This document shows, piece by piece, positions 45,048-51,941 of a DNA stretch of 64,000 nucleotides. Positions within the stretch are counted from its first letter, which is position 1; the number at the start of each line of letters is the position of its first letter. Position numbers and translations under genes: made by a program. Origin of the DNA: Flavobacterium sp. N2270. GTDB taxonomy: Bacteria; Bacteroidota; Bacteroidia; Flavobacteriales; Flavobacteriaceae. The stretch covers positions 1,178,001-1,242,000 of the forward strand of contig NZ_CP110005.1 of assembly GCF_025947225.1 (NCBI RefSeq), read 5' to 3'. The notes under the pieces were generated by a model that saw nothing but the letters and a program-made list of their open reading frames with translations, was not told the origin of the DNA and did not search any database.

Positions 45048-45599
45048 TTGAGATCTTTATTGTTACAACATAAGCTTTTTTTTATATTCCTTATTAAGTT
45101 TTTACTTTTTTATATGGTTTTTACTTTTATTTATAGGCAATATTTAAACCAGTATAACCCTATGTTAAATGAGGTAGATTCAATTTCTACTTTAGTAGCT
45201 CATAATACAAATGATTTTTTACTTTTTTTAAAACAGGATAGTAAACTTGTTAATCATGAGTTTGAGCCTTCAATTAAAATATTTTATAAAGGTAAATATG
45301 TGTCTAGAATTATAGAAGGCTGTAATGCTGTTAGTGTAATAATTCTATTTGCAGCTTTTATTTTTGCCTTTTCAAGTACCATAAAAAAAACGTTTTTATA
45401 TATTATTTTAGGAGTTATACTTATTTATGTTTTAAACATTGTCAGAATTGCACTTTTAACTTACTCTTTATATTATTATCCAGATTACGAGGAATTATTA
45501 CACGGAACAGTATTTCCGTTATTCATATATGGTGTGGTTTTTTTATTGTGGATAGGGTGGGTTTTGAAATTTTCAGGAAACAATAGAAAAGATGATTAA
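45048..45599 (+). CDS. xrtF: exosortase family protein XrtF
   Basis: A 183-aa integral membrane cysteine protease/transpeptidase-like protein of the exosortase/archaeosortase superfamily. The predicted triad is complete: C92 in EGCNAVSV, R133 in NIVRIALL and H152 in LLHGTVFP, each next to or in a membrane helix. The TTG start at 45048 gives MRSLLLQHKLFFIFLIKFLL. The frame is open back to 44961, but the extra residues lie over the promoter and the GAF gene start. It overlaps its partner gene by 8 nt. No candidate substrate with a C-terminal sorting signal is nearby, and none is firmly known for this subtype. Confidence 0.87.
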   Translation: MRSLLLQHKLFFIFLIKFLLFYMVFTFIYRQYLNQYNPMLNEVDSISTLVAHNTNDFLLFLKQDSKLVNHEFEPSIKIFYKGKYVSRIIEGCNAVSVIILFAAFIFAFSSTIKKTFLYIILGVILIYVLNIVRIALLTYSLYYYPDYEELLHGTVFPLFIYGVVFLLWIGWVLKFSGNNRKDD

Positions 45600-46026
45600 A
45601 AATAAGCTAAGTATATTTTTAATTGGTTTAGCATTTGTTTTATTAGCTAGTATAAGGGCTTTTGAAACTAAAATATTTTACGATCCCTTTATTGCATTTT
45701 ATAAATCAGAGTATTTTCATAAGTCTTTGCCAAATTTTGATTCTGTTAAATTATTTTCAAATCTTTTATTTAGATATTCTATAAATTCTTTACTGTCTAT
45801 ATTTATAATTTATAAATTGTTTTCAGATAAGGCCATTTTAAAAATTGCAGTCTATTTGTATGTATTTATTAGTTTAATTTTAATCATTTCTTTTTTTACC
45901 TATTTGTATTCAGAGAATCCAGATTATATGATTCTATTTTACATAAGAAGGTTTTTAATACAACCTGTACTTTTGGTTTTGTTTATTCCTGCATTTTATT
46001 ATCAAAAAAACAAAATAAATCACTAA
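45592..46026 (+). CDS. exosortase F system-associated membrane protein
   Basis: A 144-aa membrane protein with about four hydrophobic helices (starting IKNKLSIFLIGLAFVLLASIRAF) and a periplasmic-type loop (YDPFIAFYKSEYFHKSLPNFDSV). Proteins of this size and pattern regularly follow xrtF in flavobacteria and are named only by this association. The 8-nt overlap with xrtF implies coupled expression. Its function is unknown; it may assist the exosortase. Highly hydrophobic and AT-rich codons, like xrtF. Confidence 0.82.
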   Translation: MIKNKLSIFLIGLAFVLLASIRAFETKIFYDPFIAFYKSEYFHKSLPNFDSVKLFSNLLFRYSINSLLSIFIIYKLFSDKAILKIAVYLYVFISLILIISFFTYLYSENPDYMILFYIRRFLIQPVLLVLFIPAFYYQKNKINH

Positions 46027-46050
46027 CTTAGGGCTATATCTGTATAGCTT

Positions 46051-46884
46051 ATGAAAGTTAGAAAATTCTCGGGTGAAATAGTCAATTTTAATGAAGAAAA
46101 ACTAATTAAATCAATGGTTTCTTCTGGAGCTGATGTTCAAACGGCAAAAGAAATACTAAAAGAAATTCAGCCTCAACTTTATGAAGGAATTCCTTCTAAG
46201 AAAATTTACAAACTAGCTTTTCAAAAACTTAAAACTATTTCCAAAGCTCATGCTGCCCGATACGGATTAAAAAATGGAATCATGGCGCTTGGTCCGGCTG
46301 GTTTTTATTTTGAAAAATTTATTTCAAGATTATTTGAACTTCAAGGTTATACAACTGTTACAAATGTTTTTTTAGAGGGAAAATGTACTTCGCATGAAAT
46401 GGATGTTTTAATTAAAAAAAACGATCATGTAGCAATGGTTGAATGTAAATTTCATGGAAGCCAAGAAGTGAAGACTGATGTAAAAATTCCGATGTATATT
46501 TTATCAAGGTTTAACGACTTAAAAACAACCAAAATCAATCATTTCTCCTCAAATGATTTTATTTCTAAATGTTGGTTGGTTACCAATAATAAATTTACTT
46601 CCGAAGCAATTAAGTTTGGAGAATGTTCTGGTTTATCGCTCTTAAGTTGGGATTACCCAATAGGTAACGGATTAAAAGATATTGTAAAACAATATAGAGT
46701 TTATCCAATAACATGTCTAACAACTTTAACAATTGCAGAAAAAGAAGTGCTTTTGTTACAAGATGTTTTAACAGTTTATAATTTAATCCATGATAAAAAT
46801 AGTTTTGCAAAATTAAAACTTAGTCAATCTAGGTTAAAAAACGTTCAAAAAGAATGTAATCAACTCTTAAATACACAATTATGA
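46051..46884 (+). CDS. ATP-cone and PD-(D/E)XK nuclease domain protein
   Basis: A 277-aa soluble protein with an unusual domain mix. Residues of about 1-78 form an ATP-cone, the nucleotide-sensing module known from ribonucleotide reductase and NrdR (VRKFSGEIVNFNEEKLIKSM ... KIYKLAFQKLK). Residues of about 85-200 look like an Mrr/restriction-type PD-(D/E)XK domain with E88, D118 (HEMDVLI) and E131-C-K133 (MVECKFH) as the catalytic set. The last 60 residues (PITCLTTLTIAEKEVLLLQ) resemble a helix-hairpin-helix region. Its stop overlaps the start of a beta-CASP RNase gene by four bases, so the two are translationally coupled. A nucleotide-regulated DNA or RNA nuclease is inferred; the substrate is unknown. 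Confidence 0.78.
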   Translation: MKVRKFSGEIVNFNEEKLIKSMVSSGADVQTAKEILKEIQPQLYEGIPSKKIYKLAFQKLKTISKAHAARYGLKNGIMALGPAGFYFEKFISRLFELQGYTTVTNVFLEGKCTSHEMDVLIKKNDHVAMVECKFHGSQEVKTDVKIPMYILSRFNDLKTTKINHFSSNDFISKCWLVTNNKFTSEAIKFGECSGLSLLSWDYPIGNGLKDIVKQYRVYPITCLTTLTIAEKEVLLLQDVLTVYNLIHDKNSFAKLKLSQSRLKNVQKECNQLLNTQL

Positions 46885-48236
46885 AAATTCATTTTTTAGG
46901 TGCTGCCGGAACTGTAACAGGTTCTAAATTTTTAGTAGAGACAGATGAAACTTCTATTTTAATAGATTGTGGATTGTTTCAAGGAATTAAAATGCTAAGA
47001 GAATTAAATAGAGAACCTTTAGCTTATAAACCAGAAAATATTGATTATGTTATTTTAACTCATGGTCATTTAGATCATTGCGGTTGGTTGCCTAAATTAG
47101 TAAATGATGGTTTTACGGGAAAAATATTTTGTACCGCACCTACAAAAGAAATTGCGAGGTTAATTATGTATGATAGTGCTAAAATTCAAGAAGAAGAAGC
47201 CGAACGTGCTAATAAAGAGAAGTATTCAAAGCACGAACCTGCAATTCCGCTTTATACGGTTGAAGATGTTAATAAAGTAATTCCGTTGTTTAGAGTTGTA
47301 GAACCTGATTTAGATATAAAAATAACTGATGATATTTATTTTTCATTTTTCTATGCTTCGCATATTTTAGGCGCTTGTTCAATTTCTTTACAAGTCAATA
47401 ATGAAATATTAGTTTTTTCAGGAGATGTTGGTCAAGATGATGATGTGTTGCTATTTCCTCCAATAAAGCCTAAAAAAGCAGATTATGTTTTTATAGAAAG
47501 TACTTATGGAAATCGTTTGCATCCAAATAACGATCCTTTATTTGATTTAGAGATGTTAATTAATAATACATTTCAAAAGAAAGGAAATGTTGTAATTCCT
47601 AGTTTTGCCGTAGAACGAGTGCAAACAGTTATGTACTTACTTTGGCAACTTAAAAAACAAGACAGAATTCCTAATATTCCTTATATTATTGATACTCCAA
47701 TGGGAATAAGTGTTTTGAAGGTTTTTCAAGAAAATAGAAAATGGCATAAGTTAAATTTTGAAGAATGTGAAGAAATGTGTAGTATGTTTACATTAATTTC
47801 TGATTATAAAGACACAATAGAAACCATTTATGATAAGCAACCTAAAGTTATTATCGCTGCTAGCGGAATGATAACTGGAGGGAGAGTTTTGTCTTATTTA
47901 GAAAGATATATCTCTAAACCTGAAAACTCAGTTTTATTAGTAGGTTATCAAGCAGAAGGAACGCGTGGAAGAAAATTATTAGAAGGTGCAAAAGAAATAA
48001 AAATGTATGGAAAATATTATGAGGTAAATGCTTCTGTATTTTTAATTGAAGGTTTATCTGCACATGGAGATCAAAAAGATCTTTTAGATTGGTTGAGTGA
48101 TTTGACTGAAAAACCTAAAAAAATATTTTTAGTTCATGGAGAAAATATGGCTTCAGATGAGCTTCGTATTAAAATACAAGAAAAATATAATTTCGATTGT
48201 GTTGTACCTTATTTGGGTCAAGTTATTGAAATTTAG
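46881..48236 (+). CDS. metallo-beta-lactamase/beta-CASP RNase
   Basis: A 451-aa nuclease of the RNA-processing beta-CASP group (CPSF73/Ysh1 and bacterial relatives). The zinc motif is H61-G-H63-L-D65-H66. Further metal-binding text is SHILGACSI and FSGDVGQDDD. The beta-CASP insertion (about 200-380) includes PSFAVERVQTVMYLLW, IDTPMGI and IIAASGMITGGRVLSYL, and the C-terminal motifs are LSAHGDQKDLLDWL and IFLVHGE. No membrane segment. The ATGA overlap with the nuclease-domain gene suggests that both act in one nucleic acid processing or repair task. Confidence 0.9.
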   Translation: MKIHFLGAAGTVTGSKFLVETDETSILIDCGLFQGIKMLRELNREPLAYKPENIDYVILTHGHLDHCGWLPKLVNDGFTGKIFCTAPTKEIARLIMYDSAKIQEEEAERANKEKYSKHEPAIPLYTVEDVNKVIPLFRVVEPDLDIKITDDIYFSFFYASHILGACSISLQVNNEILVFSGDVGQDDDVLLFPPIKPKKADYVFIESTYGNRLHPNNDPLFDLEMLINNTFQKKGNVVIPSFAVERVQTVMYLLWQLKKQDRIPNIPYIIDTPMGISVLKVFQENRKWHKLNFEECEEMCSMFTLISDYKDTIETIYDKQPKVIIAASGMITGGRVLSYLERYISKPENSVLLVGYQAEGTRGRKLLEGAKEIKMYGKYYEVNASVFLIEGLSAHGDQKDLLDWLSDLTEKPKKIFLVHGENMASDELRIKIQEKYNFDCVVPYLGQVIEI

Positions 48237-48242
48237 TTAATT

Positions 48243-48275
48243 TTGAGTTTAATAGATAAAAGTTTTATAACTTTG
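48243..48275 (+). promoter_or_regulatory. promoter of the metal-related cluster (possible leaderless transcript)
   Basis: TTG at 48243-48245, a 22-nt spacer, and TAACTTTG at 48268-48275. The ATG of the first gene is only four bases downstream, as at rlmN, so the mRNA probably has little or no leader. Confidence 0.65.
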
Positions 48276-48279
48276 CATT

Positions 48280-48687
48280 ATGCAATTTAGAAAAAGCACC
48301 ACTTTATTTTTAGCTATATTAATCCTATTCTCAAATTTAGGATTGGCTATTAATGTGCATTATTGTAAAGATAAAATTGCAGGTGTTTCGTTTACAACTC
48401 AAGTTGAAGAAATTTGTATTGAAGATGTAAAATCTTGTTGTAAAGTTGAAAAAACACATGATTCTTGTTGTTCAAACAAAATAATTAAAGCACAAGAAAA
48501 GAATGATAATTTCTTGTCTCATTATTCTAAAATTGACTTTAATGCTGTTTATTTTACACAATGTAAAACAGTATTGCCAATTAAAAAGAATGATTTTGTT
48601 TCTAAAAAAGAAATCATTTCGTTTTATTGCGATTCACACGCGCCACCCTTTTACAAACTATATTGCCAATTAGTTTTATACGCTTAA
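48280..48687 (+). CDS. HYC_CC_PP-type cysteine-rich exported protein
   Basis: A 135-aa protein with a signal peptide (about residues 1-23, MQFRKSTTLFLAILILFSN). The mature part has the three marks that name this flavobacterial family: HYC (VHYCKDK), double cysteines (KSCCK and DSCCS) and a C-terminal APPFYKLYCQ. Eight or nine cysteines suggest metal binding or disulfides. It comes first in a unit with a TonB receptor and an HMA protein, consistent with copper or another soft metal, though no experiment that I know of proves it. A long inverted repeat begins at its stop codon. Confidence 0.75.
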   Translation: MQFRKSTTLFLAILILFSNLGLAINVHYCKDKIAGVSFTTQVEEICIEDVKSCCKVEKTHDSCCSNKIIKAQEKNDNFLSHYSKIDFNAVYFTQCKTVLPIKKNDFVSKKEIISFYCDSHAPPFYKLYCQLVLYA

Positions 48688-48735
48688 TTTAATGTTTTAA
48701 CTCCGATTTAATCGAAAATAAAAACATTAAATTAA
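48684..48735 (+). promoter_or_regulatory. nested inverted repeat between the cysteine-rich gene and the TonB receptor gene
   Basis: TTAATTTAATGTTTT (48684-48698) is exactly complementary to 48721-48735, enclosing 22 nt. Within the loop a second small stem CGAT-TTA-ATCG (48704-48714) forms. The outer stem spans the upstream stop codon and ends 6 nt before the receptor ATG. It has no T-run, so an intercistronic regulatory or processing hairpin is more likely than a terminator. Confidence 0.7.
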
Positions 48736-48741
48736 ATACTC

Positions 48742-50985
48742 ATGTATAAAAAAATAGCAGTATTGCTACTCTTTATTTCATCATCATTGTTCGCACAAAA
48801 TTCAGAAATTAAAGGAACAATTTTAGATGAAGATAATATTCCATTAATGGGAGCTAATGTCTTTTGGCAAGGAACTTCTATTGGAACAACTTCCGATGAA
48901 AACGGAAAGTTTACACTTAAAACATCACCAGATACAAAAAACTTATTGGTAAGTTATATAGGTTTTAAAACTCAAAAAATTGAAGTTACTTCTTCAACAT
49001 CTTTACAAATAAAACTGGTTGCACTAACAACTTTAAATGAAGTTACAGTTTCTAAAACAGTTAAGAGTACAAGAAATTCTTATACTTCTTCTATCAATCT
49101 TCAAACGATGGGGCAAAAGGAACTATTGAAAGCCGCTTGTTGTAATTTGTCGGAAAGTTTTTCAACCAATCCTTCAATTGATGTTAATTTTTCTGATGCT
49201 GTTACAGGTAACAAACAAATTAAAATGTTAGGTTTAACAAGTCCTTATATTTTAATTGCCGAAGAAAACATTCCTTCTGTTCGTGGTGCATCACAAGCTT
49301 ACGGATTGTCTTTTGTGCCAGGAACTTGGGTTGAAAGCATTCAAATTACCAAAGGTGCAGGAAGCGTAATTAATGGTTACGAAAGTATTTCGGGTCAAAT
49401 TAATTATGAAATTCTAAAACCAGCAACAGATATTCCTTTTTTTGTAAATATTTATGGTTCTACCGAAGGAAGATTCGAATTGAATACGCATTTCAATCAA
49501 AAGTATTCAGATAAGTTAAGTTCTACTTTATTTATTCATGGAAATACTCGACAAGTAAAAAATGACATGAATAACGATGGTTTTTTGGATAACCCAATTG
49601 GAAAACAAGTTAATATTTTAAACCGTTGGCAATATAACGATGCAGAAAAAGGAATTGTAAGTTTCTTAAATGTGCGTTATATGAAAGACGATAAACAATC
49701 GGGTGAAGTTTCTTTTAATCCTGATGAAGATAAGTTTACTACAAATGCATGGGGAAGCGAAATTAATACCGAAAAAATTGAAATTTCAAATAAAACAGGT
49801 TATGTTTTTCCCAATATGCCTTATCAAAGTTTCGGATTTCAAAATTCATTTCAATCGCATAAACAAGATTCGTATTTTGGTTTAAACCAATACAATATTC
49901 ATCAAAAAAGTTATTATTCTAACTTATTATTTAATTCAATAATTAGTAACACAAAAAATAAGTTCACTACCGGAATTAATTTTTCTTATGATGCTTATGA
50001 CGAATTTGTAGGATTAAATTTTTCAAAAGATTTCTCAAGAGTTGATAACTCAATAGGAGCTTTTTTTGAATATACTTATGATAATTTAGATAACTTTAGT
50101 TTAGTTGCTGGAGCAAGAGTTGATAATCATAATCGGTTAGGAACTTTTGTAACGCCTCGTTTGCATATTAGATATAACCCATGGGAAAACTCAGTAATTA
50201 GAGCTTCGGCAGGAAGAGGGAAAAGAGCGGCGAATATTTTTGCCGAAAACCAAAACCTATTTGCGTCATCTCGTAATTTTTCAATCTTGAATACTAGTGG
50301 AAAACTATATGGATTAAATCCCGAAATTGCATGGAATTATGGTTTAAGTTTTTCTCAAACGTTTAAATTGTTTGGTAAAGATTCTGAAATTGCTTTAGAT
50401 TATTATGTAACTGATTTCCAAAACCAAGCTGTTGTAGATATTGATAATAGTCCGCAACAAGTTTTGTTTTATAATTTAGAAGGGAAAAGTGTTGCCAACT
50501 CCTTTCAAGCAGAATTCAATATTGAATTAATTAAGCATTTAAATTTAAAAACAGCTTATAAATATTATGATGTTAATACTGATTATAGTGTTGGGAATCT
50601 TCAAAAAGCACTTCAGGCTAAAAATCGATTTTTTGCTAACTTAGCATTTCAAACACACATTTTAGATAAAGGGCAACAATGGAAATTTGATGTTACTTAT
50701 AATTGGTTAGGAGAACAAAGATTGCCAAACACGTCAACTAATTTACCTCAGTATCAATTAGGTGAATATGCACCTTCCTTTGCAGTTTTCAACGCGCAAA
50801 TAACAAGAACTTTTTCAAGCACATTTGAAATATATGCTGGCGGAGAAAATATTGGTAACTACAAACAAGATAATGCTATTGTAAGTGCAGATAATCCTTT
50901 TGGTTCTAGTTTTGATAGCAGCATGATTTATGGCCCAACTTTTGGTTCAATGTATTATGTAGGATTAAGATTTAAAATAAAATAA
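48742..50985 (+). CDS. TonB-dependent outer-membrane receptor
   Basis: A 747-aa receptor with a signal peptide (cleaved near LFAQ), an N-terminal CarboxypepD_reg domain (about 22-100, EIKGTILDEDNIPLMGANVFWQGTS), a plug (about 110-225) and a 22-strand-type beta-barrel ending GLRFKIK. The plug contains the segment KAACCNLSESF, which I recall from flavobacterial receptors near metal genes. Its placement between a cysteine-rich exported protein and a CxxC HMA protein suggests uptake or handling of copper or a similar ion. No SusD partner is present, so glycan uptake is unlikely. Confidence 0.88.
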   Translation: MYKKIAVLLLFISSSLFAQNSEIKGTILDEDNIPLMGANVFWQGTSIGTTSDENGKFTLKTSPDTKNLLVSYIGFKTQKIEVTSSTSLQIKLVALTTLNEVTVSKTVKSTRNSYTSSINLQTMGQKELLKAACCNLSESFSTNPSIDVNFSDAVTGNKQIKMLGLTSPYILIAEENIPSVRGASQAYGLSFVPGTWVESIQITKGAGSVINGYESISGQINYEILKPATDIPFFVNIYGSTEGRFELNTHFNQKYSDKLSSTLFIHGNTRQVKNDMNNDGFLDNPIGKQVNILNRWQYNDAEKGIVSFLNVRYMKDDKQSGEVSFNPDEDKFTTNAWGSEINTEKIEISNKTGYVFPNMPYQSFGFQNSFQSHKQDSYFGLNQYNIHQKSYYSNLLFNSIISNTKNKFTTGINFSYDAYDEFVGLNFSKDFSRVDNSIGAFFEYTYDNLDNFSLVAGARVDNHNRLGTFVTPRLHIRYNPWENSVIRASAGRGKRAANIFAENQNLFASSRNFSILNTSGKLYGLNPEIAWNYGLSFSQTFKLFGKDSEIALDYYVTDFQNQAVVDIDNSPQQVLFYNLEGKSVANSFQAEFNIELIKHLNLKTAYKYYDVNTDYSVGNLQKALQAKNRFFANLAFQTHILDKGQQWKFDVTYNWLGEQRLPNTSTNLPQYQLGEYAPSFAVFNAQITRTFSSTFEIYAGGENIGNYKQDNAIVSADNPFGSSFDSSMIYGPTFGSMYYVGLRFKIK

Positions 50986-51004
50986 TAATTAAATAATTAG
51001 AAAA

Positions 51005-51358
51005 ATGAAAAAAATAATTTTAGTGTTGCTTATGTCAATTGTTGGAATAGCAGCTCAAGCACAAGAAAAAAGTGTAAAGAAAAGTAAAAATAAAGAAGTA
51101 ATAATTAAGGTTTCTGGAAACTGTGAAATGTGTGAAAAACGTATTGAAAAAGCTGCATTTTCAGTTAAAGGTGTAAAAAGTGCTGAGTGGCATATTGATT
51201 GTCAAGACATACACGTTTATATCGACGAAAACAAATGTTCAAAAGAAGATGTAGCGAAAGCAATTGCAAGCGTAGGACATGATACGAGTTTAGTTAAGGC
51301 TCCTGACGATGTTTACGAAAAAATGCACAGTTGCTGCAAGTATGAGCGATTAGATTAA
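51005..51358 (+). CDS. exported heavy-metal-associated (HMA) domain protein
   Basis: A 117-aa small periplasmic protein: signal peptide (residues 1-20, KKIILVLLMSIVGIAAQAQ), a lysine-rich linker, and one HMA fold (about 32-100) with the metal site C40-x-x-C43 (GNCEMCEKRIEKA). A second cysteine cluster (HSCCKYE) lies at the C-terminus. It is like CopZ/MerP proteins but exported, so it could take metal from the TonB receptor. It is last in the unit; a terminator follows at once. Confidence 0.87.
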   Translation: MKKIILVLLMSIVGIAAQAQEKSVKKSKNKEVIIKVSGNCEMCEKRIEKAAFSVKGVKSAEWHIDCQDIHVYIDENKCSKEDVAKAIASVGHDTSLVKAPDDVYEKMHSCCKYERLD

Positions 51359-51365
51359 ATAAATA

Positions 51366-51397
51366 AAAATCCCGAAAATATATTCGGGATTTTTTTA
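51366..51397 (+). terminator. terminator of the metal-related cluster
   Basis: The stem AATCCCGAA / TTCGGGATT, with flanking A- and T-runs and the loop AATATA, begins 8 nt after the HMA gene stop. Confidence 0.9.
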
Positions 51398-51441
51398 TAA
51401 AAAAATAAGTCAATATTAATTTTCGTATTTGTTTTTTGTTA

Positions 51442-51449
51442 TACATTTG
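51442..51449 (+). promoter_or_regulatory. promoter -7 element of the inorganic carbon module
   Basis: TACATTTG matches TAnnTTTG, 20 nt before the GTG start of the small exported protein. It could drive the following dab genes as well. Confidence 0.5.
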
Positions 51450-51469
51450 TTTAATATTTCTATGTAAAA

Positions 51470-51856
51470 GTGAATAGATTAAATAACGGTTTTAAGAAAC
51501 TACTTTTTATTTTACCATTGTTAACTTTTTTGTTAGCACTTTCATCTTTTACACAATATCATGAAATAAATAAATCTGTTGAAACTTCGACCATAGTTCA
51601 ATACGATTCAAATCATAAATTACTTCCCACATTTGTTTTATCAGATAATGAAAATAAAGATTTAGTTTATAACGAATCTGAGCCTTCTGAAACTGAAATT
51701 GAAGTAGATTGGATTAATTTTTATTCTTTTGAAGATAATTTCCTTCAAATAAATGCTACATCTGAACCTTTTTCAGATTTCCTTAATTTTCACGAATCAA
51801 ATCGCAGAATACCTTTGTATGATTTGTTTTGCAATTGGAAATTGCATCTTTCTTAA
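51470..51856 (+). CDS. small membrane-anchored or exported hypothetical protein
   Basis: A 128-aa protein from a GTG start. A basic N-terminus and a hydrophobic helix (NRLNNGFKKLLFILPLLTFLL, about residues 10-28) act as signal or anchor. The rest is acidic and rich in Glu, Asn and Ser, with a tail RRIPLYDLFCNWKLHLS. It matches no family I know. It is the first gene after a promoter and 85 nt upstream of dabA, so it may belong to the same unit, but a degenerate repeat lies between them. Confidence 0.55.
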   Translation: MNRLNNGFKKLLFILPLLTFLLALSSFTQYHEINKSVETSTIVQYDSNHKLLPTFVLSDNENKDLVYNESEPSETEIEVDWINFYSFEDNFLQINATSEPFSDFLNFHESNRRIPLYDLFCNWKLHLS

Positions 51857-51876
51857 TACATACTTTTTATTTTTTT

Positions 51877-51902
51877 GTTATTCTGAACTTGATTTAGAAT
51901 CC
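51877..51902. repeat. degenerate intergenic palindromic repeat (ATTCTGAA...TTAGAAT type)
   Basis: TTATTCTGAACTTGATTTAGAATC is an imperfect palindrome of the common Bacteroidota intergenic type (ATTCTGAA...TTCAGAAT). It is related in form to 10058-10087. It separates the small exported protein from dabA. Confidence 0.5.
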
Positions 51903-51941
51903 AAAAATTCACTTATGTATTAATCTTATTTTCATTTTAAA

